DNA of 64,000 nt from JALZKA01 sp963717635 (GTDB lineage Bacteria > Actinomycetota > Thermoleophilia > Solirubrobacterales > 70-9): contig OY970347.1 in assembly GCA_963717635.1 (NCBI GenBank), positions 2,046,001-2,110,000 on the forward strand, given 5' to 3'. A program made the position numbers and the translations under genes. Position 1 is the stretch's first letter. Each line of letters opens with the position of its first letter. The notes under the pieces are model-generated. The model made no database searches. It saw only the letters and a program-made list of their open reading frames with translations, and was not told the DNA's origin. Below are positions 26,267 through 34,468 of the stretch, piece after piece.

Positions 26267-27022
26267 ATGGCGGATACACAGGAAGCGACAACGCACAAGA
26301 CGGGCACGCGCGAGGAATGGACCGCGGCGCGAGCGGAGCTCGCCAAGCTCGAGGGGGAGCAGGCGGAGCGCAACGAGGAGATCAAGCAGAAGCGGCGGCA
26401 GCTCCCCTGGGTCCCGGTCGAAAAGGACTACGAGTTCGATACCCAGGACGGCAAGAAGTCGCTCCCGGAACTGTTCGAGGGCCGGTCGCAGCTACTCGCC
26501 TACAACGTCATGTTCGGGCCCGACTACTCAGTCGGGGCTTGCCCGGGCTGCACCAACCTCGCCGACGAGCTAACCGGCTCCAAGGTCCACCTCGACCATC
26601 GCGACATCACCCTGATCTGCTTCTCGCGGGCGCCGATCGACCGGCTCACCGCCTACAAAGAACGGATGGGATGGGAGTTTCCGTACGTGTCGACGCATGG
26701 GAGCGACTTCGCCTTCGACTTCGGCCTCGCCCTGACCGAGGAGCAGGCGAAGGAGATCCCCGAGATTCAGGAGATGCTGAAGGACCCGCCCGACTGGCTC
26801 CAGGACTGGTCGAAGCAGGTCGGGGCCGAGCTCAAGGACGGGCTGCGGGAGGGTCCGAGCTGGATCGCATTCGCGCTCGAGGACGGAGTCGTCTACCACA
26901 CGTACACGGTGATGGCCCCCGACCCGTTCGTGGCGCCCTACTCCTCGTTCCTGCAGGACCGGGCGCCGAAGGAGCCCGAGAACGCCTTCCGCGCCTGGCG
27001 CAAGGACGAGTACCCGGACTGA
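26267..27022 (+). CDS. DUF899 (thioredoxin-like) family protein
   Basis: A 251-residue protein of the DUF899 family, which has a thioredoxin-like fold. The diagnostic block is FGPDYSVGACPGCTNLADEL, with a Cys-Pro-Gly-Cys pair, followed by HRDITLICFSRAPIDRL and KERMGWEFPYVST. The function of the family is unassigned; redox or peroxidase-like activity is a guess. A strong AGGAGG site precedes ATG 26267. It converges with the DUF393 gene, with the two stops directly adjacent. Confidence 0.9.
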   Translation: MADTQEATTHKTGTREEWTAARAELAKLEGEQAERNEEIKQKRRQLPWVPVEKDYEFDTQDGKKSLPELFEGRSQLLAYNVMFGPDYSVGACPGCTNLADELTGSKVHLDHRDITLICFSRAPIDRLTAYKERMGWEFPYVSTHGSDFAFDFGLALTEEQAKEIPEIQEMLKDPPDWLQDWSKQVGAELKDGLREGPSWIAFALEDGVVYHTYTVMAPDPFVAPYSSFLQDRAPKEPENAFRAWRKDEYPD

Positions 27023-27409
27023 CTACTCGGCCCGGCGCACGACGCAGGACGAATCGATCCGCAGCAACCGCGCAAGGCCGTCGCGGTTCCCTGCGACCCA
27101 TCCGTACGCCCGTTGCGTGACGCCCGGAAACTTCGCGAAAAGGAAGGCGAGCGGCCGCCCGCCGGGTAGCAGCCGCGCCAGCGGCTCAGCCGCGGCTCCG
27201 GCCGAGTGAACCTCACCGGAGGGAAGGACCAGGTGCCAGGACTCGAGCCAGCGCTCGCGCGGAACGGCGGCGAGGAGCCGTTCACCCTCGGGGCTCTGGA
27301 TCGCAACCGGACGCAACGACTCGCGCCGGTCCCAGAGCAGGATCTTGTCGAGGCTCCACTTGCAGAACCCGCAATCCTCGTCGTAGAGCACGGGCCACTG
27401 CGGACTCAC
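27023..27409 (-). CDS. DCC family thiol-disulfide oxidoreductase (DUF393)
   Basis: A 128-residue thioredoxin-like protein. The family signature near the N-terminus, VLYDEDCGFCKW, includes the redox pair C13-x-x-C16; the partner helix and LRPVAIQSPEG strand follow. The start is GTG 27409, which overlaps the upstream stop by 4 bp (GTGA). DUF393 proteins are often encoded beside or fused to HTTM membrane proteins, and an HTTM gene lies 1.3 kb away in the divergent arm of this cluster. A long upstream extension of the frame is antisense noise. Confidence 0.88.
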   Translation of the reverse strand: MSPQWPVLYDEDCGFCKWSLDKILLWDRRESLRPVAIQSPEGERLLAAVPRERWLESWHLVLPSGEVHSAGAAAEPLARLLPGGRPLAFLFAKFPGVTQRAYGWVAGNRDGLARLLRIDSSCVVRRAE

Positions 27410-28179
27410 GCGAACGATGGTGACATGCGACGCCGCCGTAGCTCGAAGGCGAGCAGGACAAGCGCCGGCGGCACCGTGCCCGGCAGCGAATCGACGGCCA
27501 GGAAGAGCTGGTTGAACGCCTGGGCGGCGGCGAACGTGGCCAGCGCGGCGAGCGCCTGGTTGCGTCGCTTGGCGGCCAGGATTCCGCCGACCAGGCCGGC
27601 GACGAAGAAGTCGCCGTAGTCGGTCGCGACGCTGCCGATGTCGGCGACCTGAAGCCGCGGCAGGCCGGCGGCGGGCGCGGCCGCGTTGAACGCCGAGTTC
27701 TGGTCCCCGAAGAAGTCGCCAAAGATGAAGACGACGTCGATGGTGGCCATCGCGAAGACGCCGGCCTTCAGCAGCGCGGCCGGCGCGGCACCGGCAAGCA
27801 GGCGCCCGAGGGTCACACACGAGCCGACGATCAAGGCGAGCCGTCCCAGGCGGCCGAGCGGATCGTCGGGCGCGACCAGCGCCGCGGCGAGGATCGGCAC
27901 CACGAGGACCGCCATCCACGGCCGCGCACCATGGGCCGCCCAGCCAAGCGCAAGCGCGCAGCCAGGCGGCACCAGGAGGAGTGCGATCCAGGTCAGGGCT
28001 TCCGCACTCTCGGCCGTAACGGTGATCGCCACGACCGTCACGACGATCGACAGCGGCGCCACCAGCGACCAGCCCCGTCCGCCGAATCGCCAAAGCAACG
28101 CGGGCAGCCCCGCCGCGGGGAGCGCCACGCAGAGTGCCTGGGCGACGTCGAGCAGCGACGTGTCGGTCTCGAAGTACAC
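27406..28179 (-). CDS. Nine-helix membrane protein, candidate presenilin/SPP-like (A22) GxGD aspartyl protease
   Basis: A 257-residue polytopic protein with about nine hydrophobic helices. Three blocks line up with presenilin/signal peptide peptidase: D148 in helix 6 within TIDVVFIFG (SPP has YDIFWVFG), D190 at the start of helix 7 within DYGDFFVAGLVGG (SPP GLGDIVIPG), and P238-A-L240 in the last helix (PAL motif). A22 enzymes cleave transmembrane segments. Differences are I147 in place of Tyr before D148 and DYGD in place of GLGD, so this is a candidate, not a proof. The start is GTG 28179. It is coupled to the DUF393 gene and divergent from an HTTM operon. Confidence 0.55.
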   Translation of the reverse strand: MYFETDTSLLDVAQALCVALPAAGLPALLWRFGGRGWSLVAPLSIVVTVVAITVTAESAEALTWIALLLVPPGCALALGWAAHGARPWMAVLVVPILAAALVAPDDPLGRLGRLALIVGSCVTLGRLLAGAAPAALLKAGVFAMATIDVVFIFGDFFGDQNSAFNAAAPAAGLPRLQVADIGSVATDYGDFFVAGLVGGILAAKRRNQALAALATFAAAQAFNQLFLAVDSLPGTVPPALVLLAFELRRRRMSPSFA

Positions 28180-28229
28180 CGCGTACAGCCTCGCAACGGC
28201 GGGCGACCGGCGGTGTCAACCTACGGCGC

Positions 28230-28676
28230 GTGTCGCCGAGGGCCCGGATCGTCGCGCGCCGAGTGGTGGTCGTCGCGGTCGTCGGCCTGCAGCTCGGGTT
28301 CGTGGCGCGGGGGTACTGGGCCGACCACAAGGAGTTCGCGTTCCAGATGTTCCCGGAGTCGAGCACCTGGAGCGCCGAGGTTGTCCGGGTGACAACCGAC
28401 GGGCAGCGGATTCCGATCGAGCGCCCGTGGGCCGGATACCGCTGGCCCGAGCTGGTGCAGGATCGGGGCCTGAGCTATCCGTGGACGCGCCACCACGCCG
28501 ACGCCGGGCTCGACAACCAACTCGCGTTTCTCGACGCGGCCCTGGACTGGGTGGCGGAGAACACGCCGCGCGACGGCGACACCCGGTACCTCGAGGCGAC
28601 GGTCACCGCATGGCACAACGACGACCCGCCGCAGGTGGAGGTGATGCGAAGCGGCGAGCGCGAGGTCGCCGGATGA
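28230..28676 (+). CDS. Small membrane-anchored protein of the HTTM operon
   Basis: A 148-residue protein with one N-terminal hydrophobic helix (RRVVVVAVVGLQLGFVA, residues ~10-26). A ~120-residue extracytoplasmic domain follows, including KEFAFQMFPESSTW and a Trp/Tyr-rich centre. I cannot name the family. The start is GTG 28230, only 50 bp from the divergent membrane-protease-like gene. Its stop overlaps the HTTM start (ATGA), so the two are co-translated; it may be a partner or substrate adaptor for the HTTM protein (inference). Confidence 0.8.
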   Translation: MSPRARIVARRVVVVAVVGLQLGFVARGYWADHKEFAFQMFPESSTWSAEVVRVTTDGQRIPIERPWAGYRWPELVQDRGLSYPWTRHHADAGLDNQLAFLDAALDWVAENTPRDGDTRYLEATVTAWHNDDPPQVEVMRSGEREVAG

Positions 28677-29812
28677 ACCTGATCGCGAGCTTCGATGACC
28701 TGCTCGGCCGCAAGGTCAGCATGCGGGCGCTCGCGCTGCTGCGGTTGCTGGCGGGCCCCGTCGTGCTTTTGCACCTGCAGCCGTTCGTCGTCGACGCCAC
28801 GGGCGGGGAGACGTATCGCGACGCCTTCCACGAGCCGTACGCGGCCTGGTACCCGGAGCTGCCCGAAGGGGTCTACATCGCGCTCTTGTCGCTGGCGGCG
28901 GTGGCGGCGGTCGCCATGTCGCTCGGCTTCCTCACCCGCCTGGCGACGACGACGACCTTCGTGATCGTCACCTACAACGTCTTCCTCTCCACCACCCACT
29001 TCCACAACAACCGGGCGTACCTGATCATCGTGCTGGGGCTGCTGGCGGTGGCGCCGTGCGGACGGGAGCTCTCCCTGGACGCGTGGCTGCGCCGCCGCCG
29101 AGGGCAGCCGGCGCTCGACCCGTCGGCGCCGGCCTGGCCGCTGTGGCTCCTTCGCTTCGAATGTGCCGCGATCTACGGGGCGTCGGGCCTCAGCAAGCTC
29201 CTCGACCCCGACTGGTTCGGTGGGACTGTCCCCTGGCAGCGCGTGGTGCGGGCGCGCGACGACCTCGAGGCGTGGCAGCTGCCGGACTGGGCCATATCGG
29301 CGCTCACCGACCCGGGCTTTCACCAGGTGGCGGCGAAACTGATCGTGTTCACCGAGCTGTTCATCGGGCTCGGGCTCTGGTGGCGGGGCACGCGGTACGC
29401 GGCGGTGTGGGCTGCCGTCGTCTTCCACATCACGATCGAGACATCCGCGTCGGTGCAGGTCTTCTCACTGCTCGGCATCGCGGTCTTGGTGATCTGGTCG
29501 GTGCCCTCGACCCGAGACCGCGTGCTCCGCCTTGACCCGGCGTCCGCTCGCCACCGGCGCCTGGGCACAGCGGTGGGTGCGCTCGACTGGCTGGCCCGCT
29601 TCCGCCTCGAGCCCGGCCGGCCCGGATCGCCCGTCGAGCTGACCGACCGCGATGGCACCACGCTCCGCGGTGCGCCGGCCGCCCTGTTTGCGCTCAGCCG
29701 CCTGCCGTTGACCGCCTGGTTCGCGCTCCCAGCCTTGCTCCTCCCGTCGGTCCGCCGAGCCCGTCGTGCTGGGCGCGAGATGATCACGGCGCCCGTGGTG
29801 ACCGGCGAATGA
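28673..29812 (+). CDS. HTTM-domain membrane protein (vitamin K-dependent gamma-carboxylase-like)
   Basis: A 379-residue integral membrane protein with the HTTM domain, the membrane part of vitamin K-dependent gamma-glutamyl carboxylase. Typical features are an N-terminal RMLLGG-like region (MRALALLRLLAGPVVLL), the helix with TTHFHNNRAYLIIVLGLL, and FECAAIYGASGLSKLLDPDWF. At least six hydrophobic helices are visible, with a short soluble C-terminal domain. Bacterial HTTM functions are mostly unknown; the lumenal carboxylase domain of the animal enzyme is absent. ATG 28673 overlaps the upstream stop, and its own stop overlaps the next gene. A much longer upstream reading of the frame is antisense and rejected. 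Confidence 0.85.
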   Translation: MNLIASFDDLLGRKVSMRALALLRLLAGPVVLLHLQPFVVDATGGETYRDAFHEPYAAWYPELPEGVYIALLSLAAVAAVAMSLGFLTRLATTTTFVIVTYNVFLSTTHFHNNRAYLIIVLGLLAVAPCGRELSLDAWLRRRRGQPALDPSAPAWPLWLLRFECAAIYGASGLSKLLDPDWFGGTVPWQRVVRARDDLEAWQLPDWAISALTDPGFHQVAAKLIVFTELFIGLGLWWRGTRYAAVWAAVVFHITIETSASVQVFSLLGIAVLVIWSVPSTRDRVLRLDPASARHRRLGTAVGALDWLARFRLEPGRPGSPVELTDRDGTTLRGAPAALFALSRLPLTAWFALPALLLPSVRRARRAGREMITAPVVTGE

Positions 29813-31578
29813 CGATTGCAACGCGCATCCGGAGGGCCGCGCTCGCCCTGGCGCTGGCGCTGGCCTTCGCATTCGCGCTCGTGGCTCCGCCCGAGCGCTG
29901 CCCGTCGGTCACCGCTCCCCAGATCCAGCAATCGGCTCAGGCCAGCGTCGATTGGTTCGTTCGCAATCAGGAGGCCGACGGCACCTGGCTCTACCTCTAC
30001 AACGCCGACGAAGACCTCGCCCCGCCTGAATACAACGCGATTCGCCACGCCGGGGTGACCATGGGCCTCTACCAGGCCGCGGCCGCGGCATTGCCCGGCG
30101 CGATGCGATCGGCCGACCGCGGCACCGATTGGGCGCTCGACACGCTCCACGAGCGCGAGGGCTGGGCCGCGCTCACCTATCAGGGCGAGGTCCCCACGGG
30201 CGCCAGCGCGCTTCTGGTGGCCGCACTGGTGATCCGAAGGGAGGCCACCGGCGACGGCCGCTACGACCATACGCTGCGGCGGCTCGGGCGCTTCCTGGTC
30301 GCCCAGACCGAGCCGACCGGCGCGGTGCTCGCGCAGTACGACCCAATCGCCGCCGCGCCGGTGGCCGGCGAGTACTCCAAGTACTACACCGGGGAGGCGT
30401 ACTGGGCCCTGGCGCTGCTGCATCAGGCGTTCCCCGGTGAGGAATGGGGCGAGGCCGCGAACCGGATCGGCGCCTACCTCGCGGCGTCGCGCGACGACGC
30501 CGAGGGCCACTGGCCGCCGATCCCGGACCACTGGGCCGCGTACGGCCAGGCCGAGACCGTCGAGTTCCCCGAGCGCAGCGAGACGCCGCTGACCGAGCCC
30601 GAGGTCGACTACGCGCGCAGCCAGGCGGGCCTGTTCGGAAGCGCGACCCGATGGGTCAGCCAGCAGGCGGGTCCGTGGGGCGAAGTGGTGCGGCCCGGCG
30701 ACGCCCCGCGCGGCGGCGGATACGGCGTGATGAGCGAGGCCCTCACCGGCTGGTGGCTGGTGGCGCAGCGGGAGCCCAGGCTCGCCGACCTCGAAGACGC
30801 GATCGCCGAACGCGCGGCCTGCGTCGCCGGACTCGCGGTGCGCGCGCAGTCCGACGGCGAGGACGCTGCCAACGCCGCCAGCCCGGAGCGTGTCGAGGGG
30901 GCGTGGTTCCTCAATGGCGAGACCCGGATGGACGACCAGCAACACGCCCTGGCCGGCCTGTTGCGAACGATCCCGATCGCCGAGGCTCGCGCGCTCTCGG
31001 ACCGAGATGGCCGCACGCCGGCGGGCTGGCTGTGGGCGGTGACGCTGATCCTGGCGCTCAACCCGGCCCGGGCCGCGTTCGGGATCCCGCGGGCTTGGCG
31101 GTCGCCGCAGACGACGGTCCGGCTCGCGGCTCTGGGCGGGGTCGTCGGTGGCTTGGGTGTATGTGCCGTCGCGGTCTTGGCGGATCCACTGCTGGAATCC
31201 CTCGACGTCAGCGAGCCCTCGTTTCGCGTCGCCGCGGCGATCGTCGCCGTGATCGCAGGGATAGCGGACCTGTTCCGGCGACCACCGCCGCCAGAGCCCT
31301 CCCTCGCCGGCTGGCGCGGCGCAATCGTCCCGGTGGCGATCCCGGTCGTGGCCCGCCCCGCCTTGATCGTGCTGGCGCTCGGCGCGGGCGCCGACCAGGG
31401 CCTGCTCGTCAGCGCGGGCGCGATGGTCGTCGCGACCGCTGTGTTGGCCGGGCTCACGGCCAGGGGCGCCGCCGAGGGCTCCGCTGGCCGGGTCCTTCGC
31501 TGGGTGGGTCGCCTGCTGGCGGCCGGGCTCGTCGCCTGCGGGGTCGTCCTCGCCATCGACGGTGTGCTGGACGTCTAG
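29809..31578 (+). CDS. Secreted alpha/alpha-toroid domain fused to a MarC-like membrane domain
   Basis: A 589-residue protein. Residues 8-26 are a signal sequence or anchor. Residues ~35-395 show repeated helix pairs with WFVRNQEADGTWLYLYN, YNAIRHAG and GEYSKYYTGEAYWALALL, typical of alpha/alpha-toroid enzymes (epimerase, glycosidase or cyclase folds). From ~405 onward the protein is membrane-embedded and matches the MarC family pattern: NPARAAFGIP, SEPSFRVAAAIVAVIAG, VPVAIPVVARPALIV and a final helix ending VVLAIDG. I know of no named family with this fusion. It overlaps the HTTM gene by 4 bp. Enzymatic reaction unknown. Confidence 0.7.
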   Translation: MTIATRIRRAALALALALAFAFALVAPPERCPSVTAPQIQQSAQASVDWFVRNQEADGTWLYLYNADEDLAPPEYNAIRHAGVTMGLYQAAAAALPGAMRSADRGTDWALDTLHEREGWAALTYQGEVPTGASALLVAALVIRREATGDGRYDHTLRRLGRFLVAQTEPTGAVLAQYDPIAAAPVAGEYSKYYTGEAYWALALLHQAFPGEEWGEAANRIGAYLAASRDDAEGHWPPIPDHWAAYGQAETVEFPERSETPLTEPEVDYARSQAGLFGSATRWVSQQAGPWGEVVRPGDAPRGGGYGVMSEALTGWWLVAQREPRLADLEDAIAERAACVAGLAVRAQSDGEDAANAASPERVEGAWFLNGETRMDDQQHALAGLLRTIPIAEARALSDRDGRTPAGWLWAVTLILALNPARAAFGIPRAWRSPQTTVRLAALGGVVGGLGVCAVAVLADPLLESLDVSEPSFRVAAAIVAVIAGIADLFRRPPPPEPSLAGWRGAIVPVAIPVVARPALIVLALGAGADQGLLVSAGAMVVATAVLAGLTARGAAEGSAGRVLRWVGRLLAAGLVACGVVLAIDGVLDV

Positions 31579-31901
31579 AGCGTCCCGCCTTCAAGGGTGC
31601 GGCCGCGCGTACTCGTCATAGCGCAAGACCATCGCTCAAAGCATCGCCGGGAACATCGCCACGTGCTGGACGCCGAGGGCCGTCATCGGCACGGCGATGG
31701 AAGTGGACGACAGTGGCCTGCCGGATGAGGTGGTTCAGGCGAGGGCCTCGCACGGCCCCGGCGTGCCGATGATCGTCAAGCCCACACCGCTCGCCGGCCT
31801 GACCCGGAGCGCGGCGGACGACGCTGGACCCGCCGCCTAGGGTTCGGAGGCGTCACGACCTAACTGCGGAGACTCGCGGTCCCTTGGCGGCCCGAGAAAA
31901 A
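31579..31901. other. Intergenic region with no convincing gene
   Basis: 323 bp between the toroid-MarC gene and the NmrA-type gene. A short reading frame that ends VMIVKPTPLAGL-like and stops near 31840 has no recognisable start, site or family. No clear terminator hairpin or repeat was seen. It marks the left side of the accessory region. Confidence 0.5.
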
Positions 31902-32777
31902 TCAGTGCTCCATCGCTTCCAAGGCGGACCGAGCGGAATCGACAAAGGGCGTCGGCTCGATTCCGAAGACGGGTTGAAGCGCGTTGTCCTCCACCAAGAG
32001 ATCCTCGTGGAGGCCCTCGAGGAGGGGCTCGAGCAGCTCACGATCTGCGTCCACGACTGCGGAGGCGGCGGCCGCCTCGAGCTTGGAGTTGCTGAAGGGC
32101 AGGGAGAGCGAGCGGTGGCGCTGCCCAATCAGCTCGGCGACGACTTCCGTCATCTCCTCGAACGTGAGGACGTCAGGCCCCCCGATGTCATAGGCGCCTG
32201 ATGGTACGTCGCGCGCGGCGACCAGGGCCGCGACCACGTCATCGATTGCGACCGGCTGCACCCGGTGCTCCCGCCAGGAGGGGAATAGCAGTGCCGGAAG
32301 CCTGTCAACCAGTTGAACGAGGGTGCCGAAGGACGCGCTGCCGGCGCCGACGATCATCGAAGCCCGCAGCGCGACGAGCTCCGCGCTGCAATCGCGCAGA
32401 ATCCCTTCGACCTCGTTTCGGGAACTCAGGTGCGCGCTCTGCTCGCCGGATCCGGTTACGCCACCGAGATAGATCGTGCGTTGCACCCCGCAGCGACCGG
32501 CGACGTCACAGAAGTTCTGAGCCGCCTGACGGTCCTGCTCGGCAAATCCGCCCTCAACTCCGGGCTCCATCGAGTGCACGAGGTAGTAGACCTCGCGCAC
32601 CCCTTCGAGAGCCGGCTCCAAGGAGTCGGGCTCTCCGAGATCGGCCTCCACCGTCTCAAGCCCCTCCGCGTCCTTAAGCCTGGACGCGTCCCGGACGAGG
32701 CACCGAACTTGCTCGCGCGAACGCAACGACCGGAGTAGCTCCCCACCAACAAAGCCTGTGGCGCCTGTGAGCAGCAG
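31902..32777 (-). CDS. NmrA/SDR-type NAD(P)-binding reductase, probable CTG start
   Basis: An atypical short-chain dehydrogenase of about 291 residues. The Rossmann motif TGATGFVGG is present only if translation begins at CTG 32777 (or CTG 32774); no in-frame ATG, GTG or TTG lies between the upstream TAG stop and the motif. The next canonical codon (TTG 32726) would delete the dinucleotide-binding loop. Further blocks are RCLVRD, YYLVHSM and YDIGGPDVLTFEEM, the last typical of NmrA-like epimerases. Either this is a true CTG start or the gene has lost its start and is decaying. Substrate unknown. Confidence 0.75.
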   Translation of the reverse strand: MLLTGATGFVGGELLRSLRSREQVRCLVRDASRLKDAEGLETVEADLGEPDSLEPALEGVREVYYLVHSMEPGVEGGFAEQDRQAAQNFCDVAGRCGVQRTIYLGGVTGSGEQSAHLSSRNEVEGILRDCSAELVALRASMIVGAGSASFGTLVQLVDRLPALLFPSWREHRVQPVAIDDVVAALVAARDVPSGAYDIGGPDVLTFEEMTEVVAELIGQRHRSLSLPFSNSKLEAAAASAVVDADRELLEPLLEGLHEDLLVEDNALQPVFGIEPTPFVDSARSALEAMEH

Positions 32778-32868
32778 CGTGGCGCGTTCAGCAGTGACGC
32801 GAACTGGCTACCCGTCGCGGCGGCTCCCGAAACGCTGCCGGGGCTGCGCTGGGTGCCTGGTCTTCGGC

Positions 32869-33255
32869 CTAGAGGCTATCCAGCCCCTCGAGGATGCCCT
32901 CGATCACCGCAACCGCCTCGGCCTCGGTGGCGCCCTCGGGCTCGAACTCGGTCTCCCACGAGACCCGGCAGCCGCCGTCGGCACCGTCTGCCACGGCGAT
33001 TGTCGACTCGTAGTCGCGGACCGGAAGCGGGCTTTCGTCGATGCGGTAGCTGTAGGAGTGCGGGCCTTCGGCGGTCTTCGTCTCGCGGATCTTGCCGCCG
33101 TCCGGCAGGCCGAGCTCGCGGCCCTTGCCATCGTCGAGCGGCGTCGACGAGACGACCGCCGGGTGCCACGTGTCGGCGCCGTGGAAGTCGCCAATGCGGC
33201 TCCACATTTCGTCGGGTGACGATGCGTGGTCCACGGACTTGCTTACTTTGGTCAT
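32869..33255 (-). CDS. SRPBCC (START-like) family protein
   Basis: A 128-residue helix-grip protein of the polyketide cyclase/SRPBCC superfamily. It starts MTKVSKSVDHASSPDEMWSRIGDF, then WHPAVVSSTPLDDG, and ends with a long C-terminal helix. Members bind hydrophobic ligands in a central cavity; no ligand is evident. TAGGAGAG lies ~6 nt before ATG 33255. A second SRPBCC protein is coded at 61.4 kb, but the two are only distantly alike. Confidence 0.85.
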   Translation of the reverse strand: MTKVSKSVDHASSPDEMWSRIGDFHGADTWHPAVVSSTPLDDGKGRELGLPDGGKIRETKTAEGPHSYSYRIDESPLPVRDYESTIAVADGADGGCRVSWETEFEPEGATEAEAVAVIEGILEGLDSL

Positions 33256-33465
33256 GAGACCCTCTCCTACGCGTTCGCGGCGTGGCTGACAGCCTATTCG
33301 GCGGGTCCGAGGCGAGCTCGAACCGAATGCGCCGCGGCGCCCACCCTACGCCCTCGCGGCGCGGTGTGAGGACGTTGGTTGGCACTAGGCACCCGGCCGC
33401 TCCAAACCCTGCTCGCCGCTCGTCTTCATCTCGATCAGCGGTGCTGCAGCTGAGCGCAGCGAGGC

Positions 33466-34185
33466 TTACGGGTCCATGTCCGGGTCGGTGAAGGGCGTGC
33501 CCTCGACCGGCCTCGCCCGCGCCGTGCGGATGCCCCGGCTGACGCCGGTGTCGAGCACAACGGCGCGGTAATCGTCATAGCCGCCGGCTTCGCGCTGGGG
33601 CTCGCGAAAGTCGCCCTCGGCCGGTAGCTCCTCGCCGTCGGCGGTCGTGAAGGTGCCCTCGTAGTCGTAGGTCGCCGTGTCGTAGATGACCTCGAAGAGG
33701 TTGCCGCGCACCGATTCGCCCGTGACCGTCCTCCCGTCGGGGGTAAGCGTGTAGAGGCCGCCGATACTCTCGGCGAGCGTCGTCTCGAACGCCTGGCTTT
33801 CGCCGTCCACTGTGAGCTCGCCCTCGACGCCGGAATCTGTCACCGTCGCGCTCAGTGTCGCGTTGCGATCCTCTGATTCGAGCTTGATCTGATCACCGTC
33901 GAGCCCTCCCGTGAACAGCTCTCCGGGGTTGACACTGTCGCAGGCGTAGGCGAGGACGTCTTCGCCGTTGATCGTCACGGCAACGAAGTACTGGCCGGCT
34001 GTGGCCTGGTCTGAGTCGGCCTCCGTGTCCGCGCCGTCGAGGGCCCCCACGTACTCCTCGACCGCCGCCGGCTCCGCCGCGGTCGTCGTCGTGTCTTCGT
34101 CGTCATCGTCGCCGCAGCCGCCGGCGACCAAGGCGAGTGCGCCGGCGAGTGTCGTCAGGACCAAGACGCGCAACCTGTTCGTCAT
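33466..34185 (-). CDS. Secreted lipoprotein of unknown function
   Basis: A 239-residue protein. The signal peptide MTNRLRVLVLTTLAGALAL leads to VAGGC, a slightly atypical lipobox, after which an acidic Asp/Thr-rich linker follows. The mature part is beta-rich, with alternating charged strands (QYFVAVTINGEDVLAYACDS, TLTPDGRTVTGES). I do not recognise a family. ATG 34185 is chosen because it begins the signal peptide; an upstream in-frame ATG adds 29 residues that would bury it. It should sit on the outer face of the membrane. Confidence 0.8.
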   Translation of the reverse strand: MTNRLRVLVLTTLAGALALVAGGCGDDDDEDTTTTAAEPAAVEEYVGALDGADTEADSDQATAGQYFVAVTINGEDVLAYACDSVNPGELFTGGLDGDQIKLESEDRNATLSATVTDSGVEGELTVDGESQAFETTLAESIGGLYTLTPDGRTVTGESVRGNLFEVIYDTATYDYEGTFTTADGEELPAEGDFREPQREAGGYDDYRAVVLDTGVSRGIRTARARPVEGTPFTDPDMDP

Positions 34186-34370
34186 CGCCCCCCCAGGGTC
34201 GTAGTCAGCTCGGTCAATCCTCTCAAACGTGCGCGGGGCCCCTCGGAAACGCCTCAAGCCGCTGCTGTCCAATCAAATCGGAACGGAATTGCTGTCCGAT
34301 TGATGCCCGTAAGGGTGCGGCGCCCCGGTTCCAAAACGACCGAAACCCGCTCGCAGGGCGAGCTTCGGCC

Positions 34371-34413
34371 TATAGCGGGGGCCCGATTCGTCTCTCGCTA
34401 CCACGCGCGGATC
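34371..34413 (+). repeat. Intergenic repeat copy R1 with tRNA-fMet-like left flank
   Basis: A copy of the ~35-bp repeat GGCCCGATTCGTTTCTCGCT..ACCACGCACGGATC (here TCTCTCGC and CGCGCGG variants). It is preceded by TATAGCGGGGG, which equals the end of tRNA-fMet on this strand, and by a small hairpin (GCTCGC / GCGAGC). It lies 56 nt from the stop of the next SnoaL-like gene, the same spacing as R2 and R4. It may be an old integration junction. Confidence 0.65.
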
Positions 34414-34468
34414 CGGGAGTCCGTGCGCCCGCCGGCTCGGCCCAGATAGCCGCTTTTCGTCCGAAGTG

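Noticed and set aside
27686..28672. Upstream extension of the HTTM protein frame
   Set aside because: It is antisense to the nine-helix membrane gene and overlaps the anchored-protein gene; ATG 28673 has the coupled ATGA geometry.
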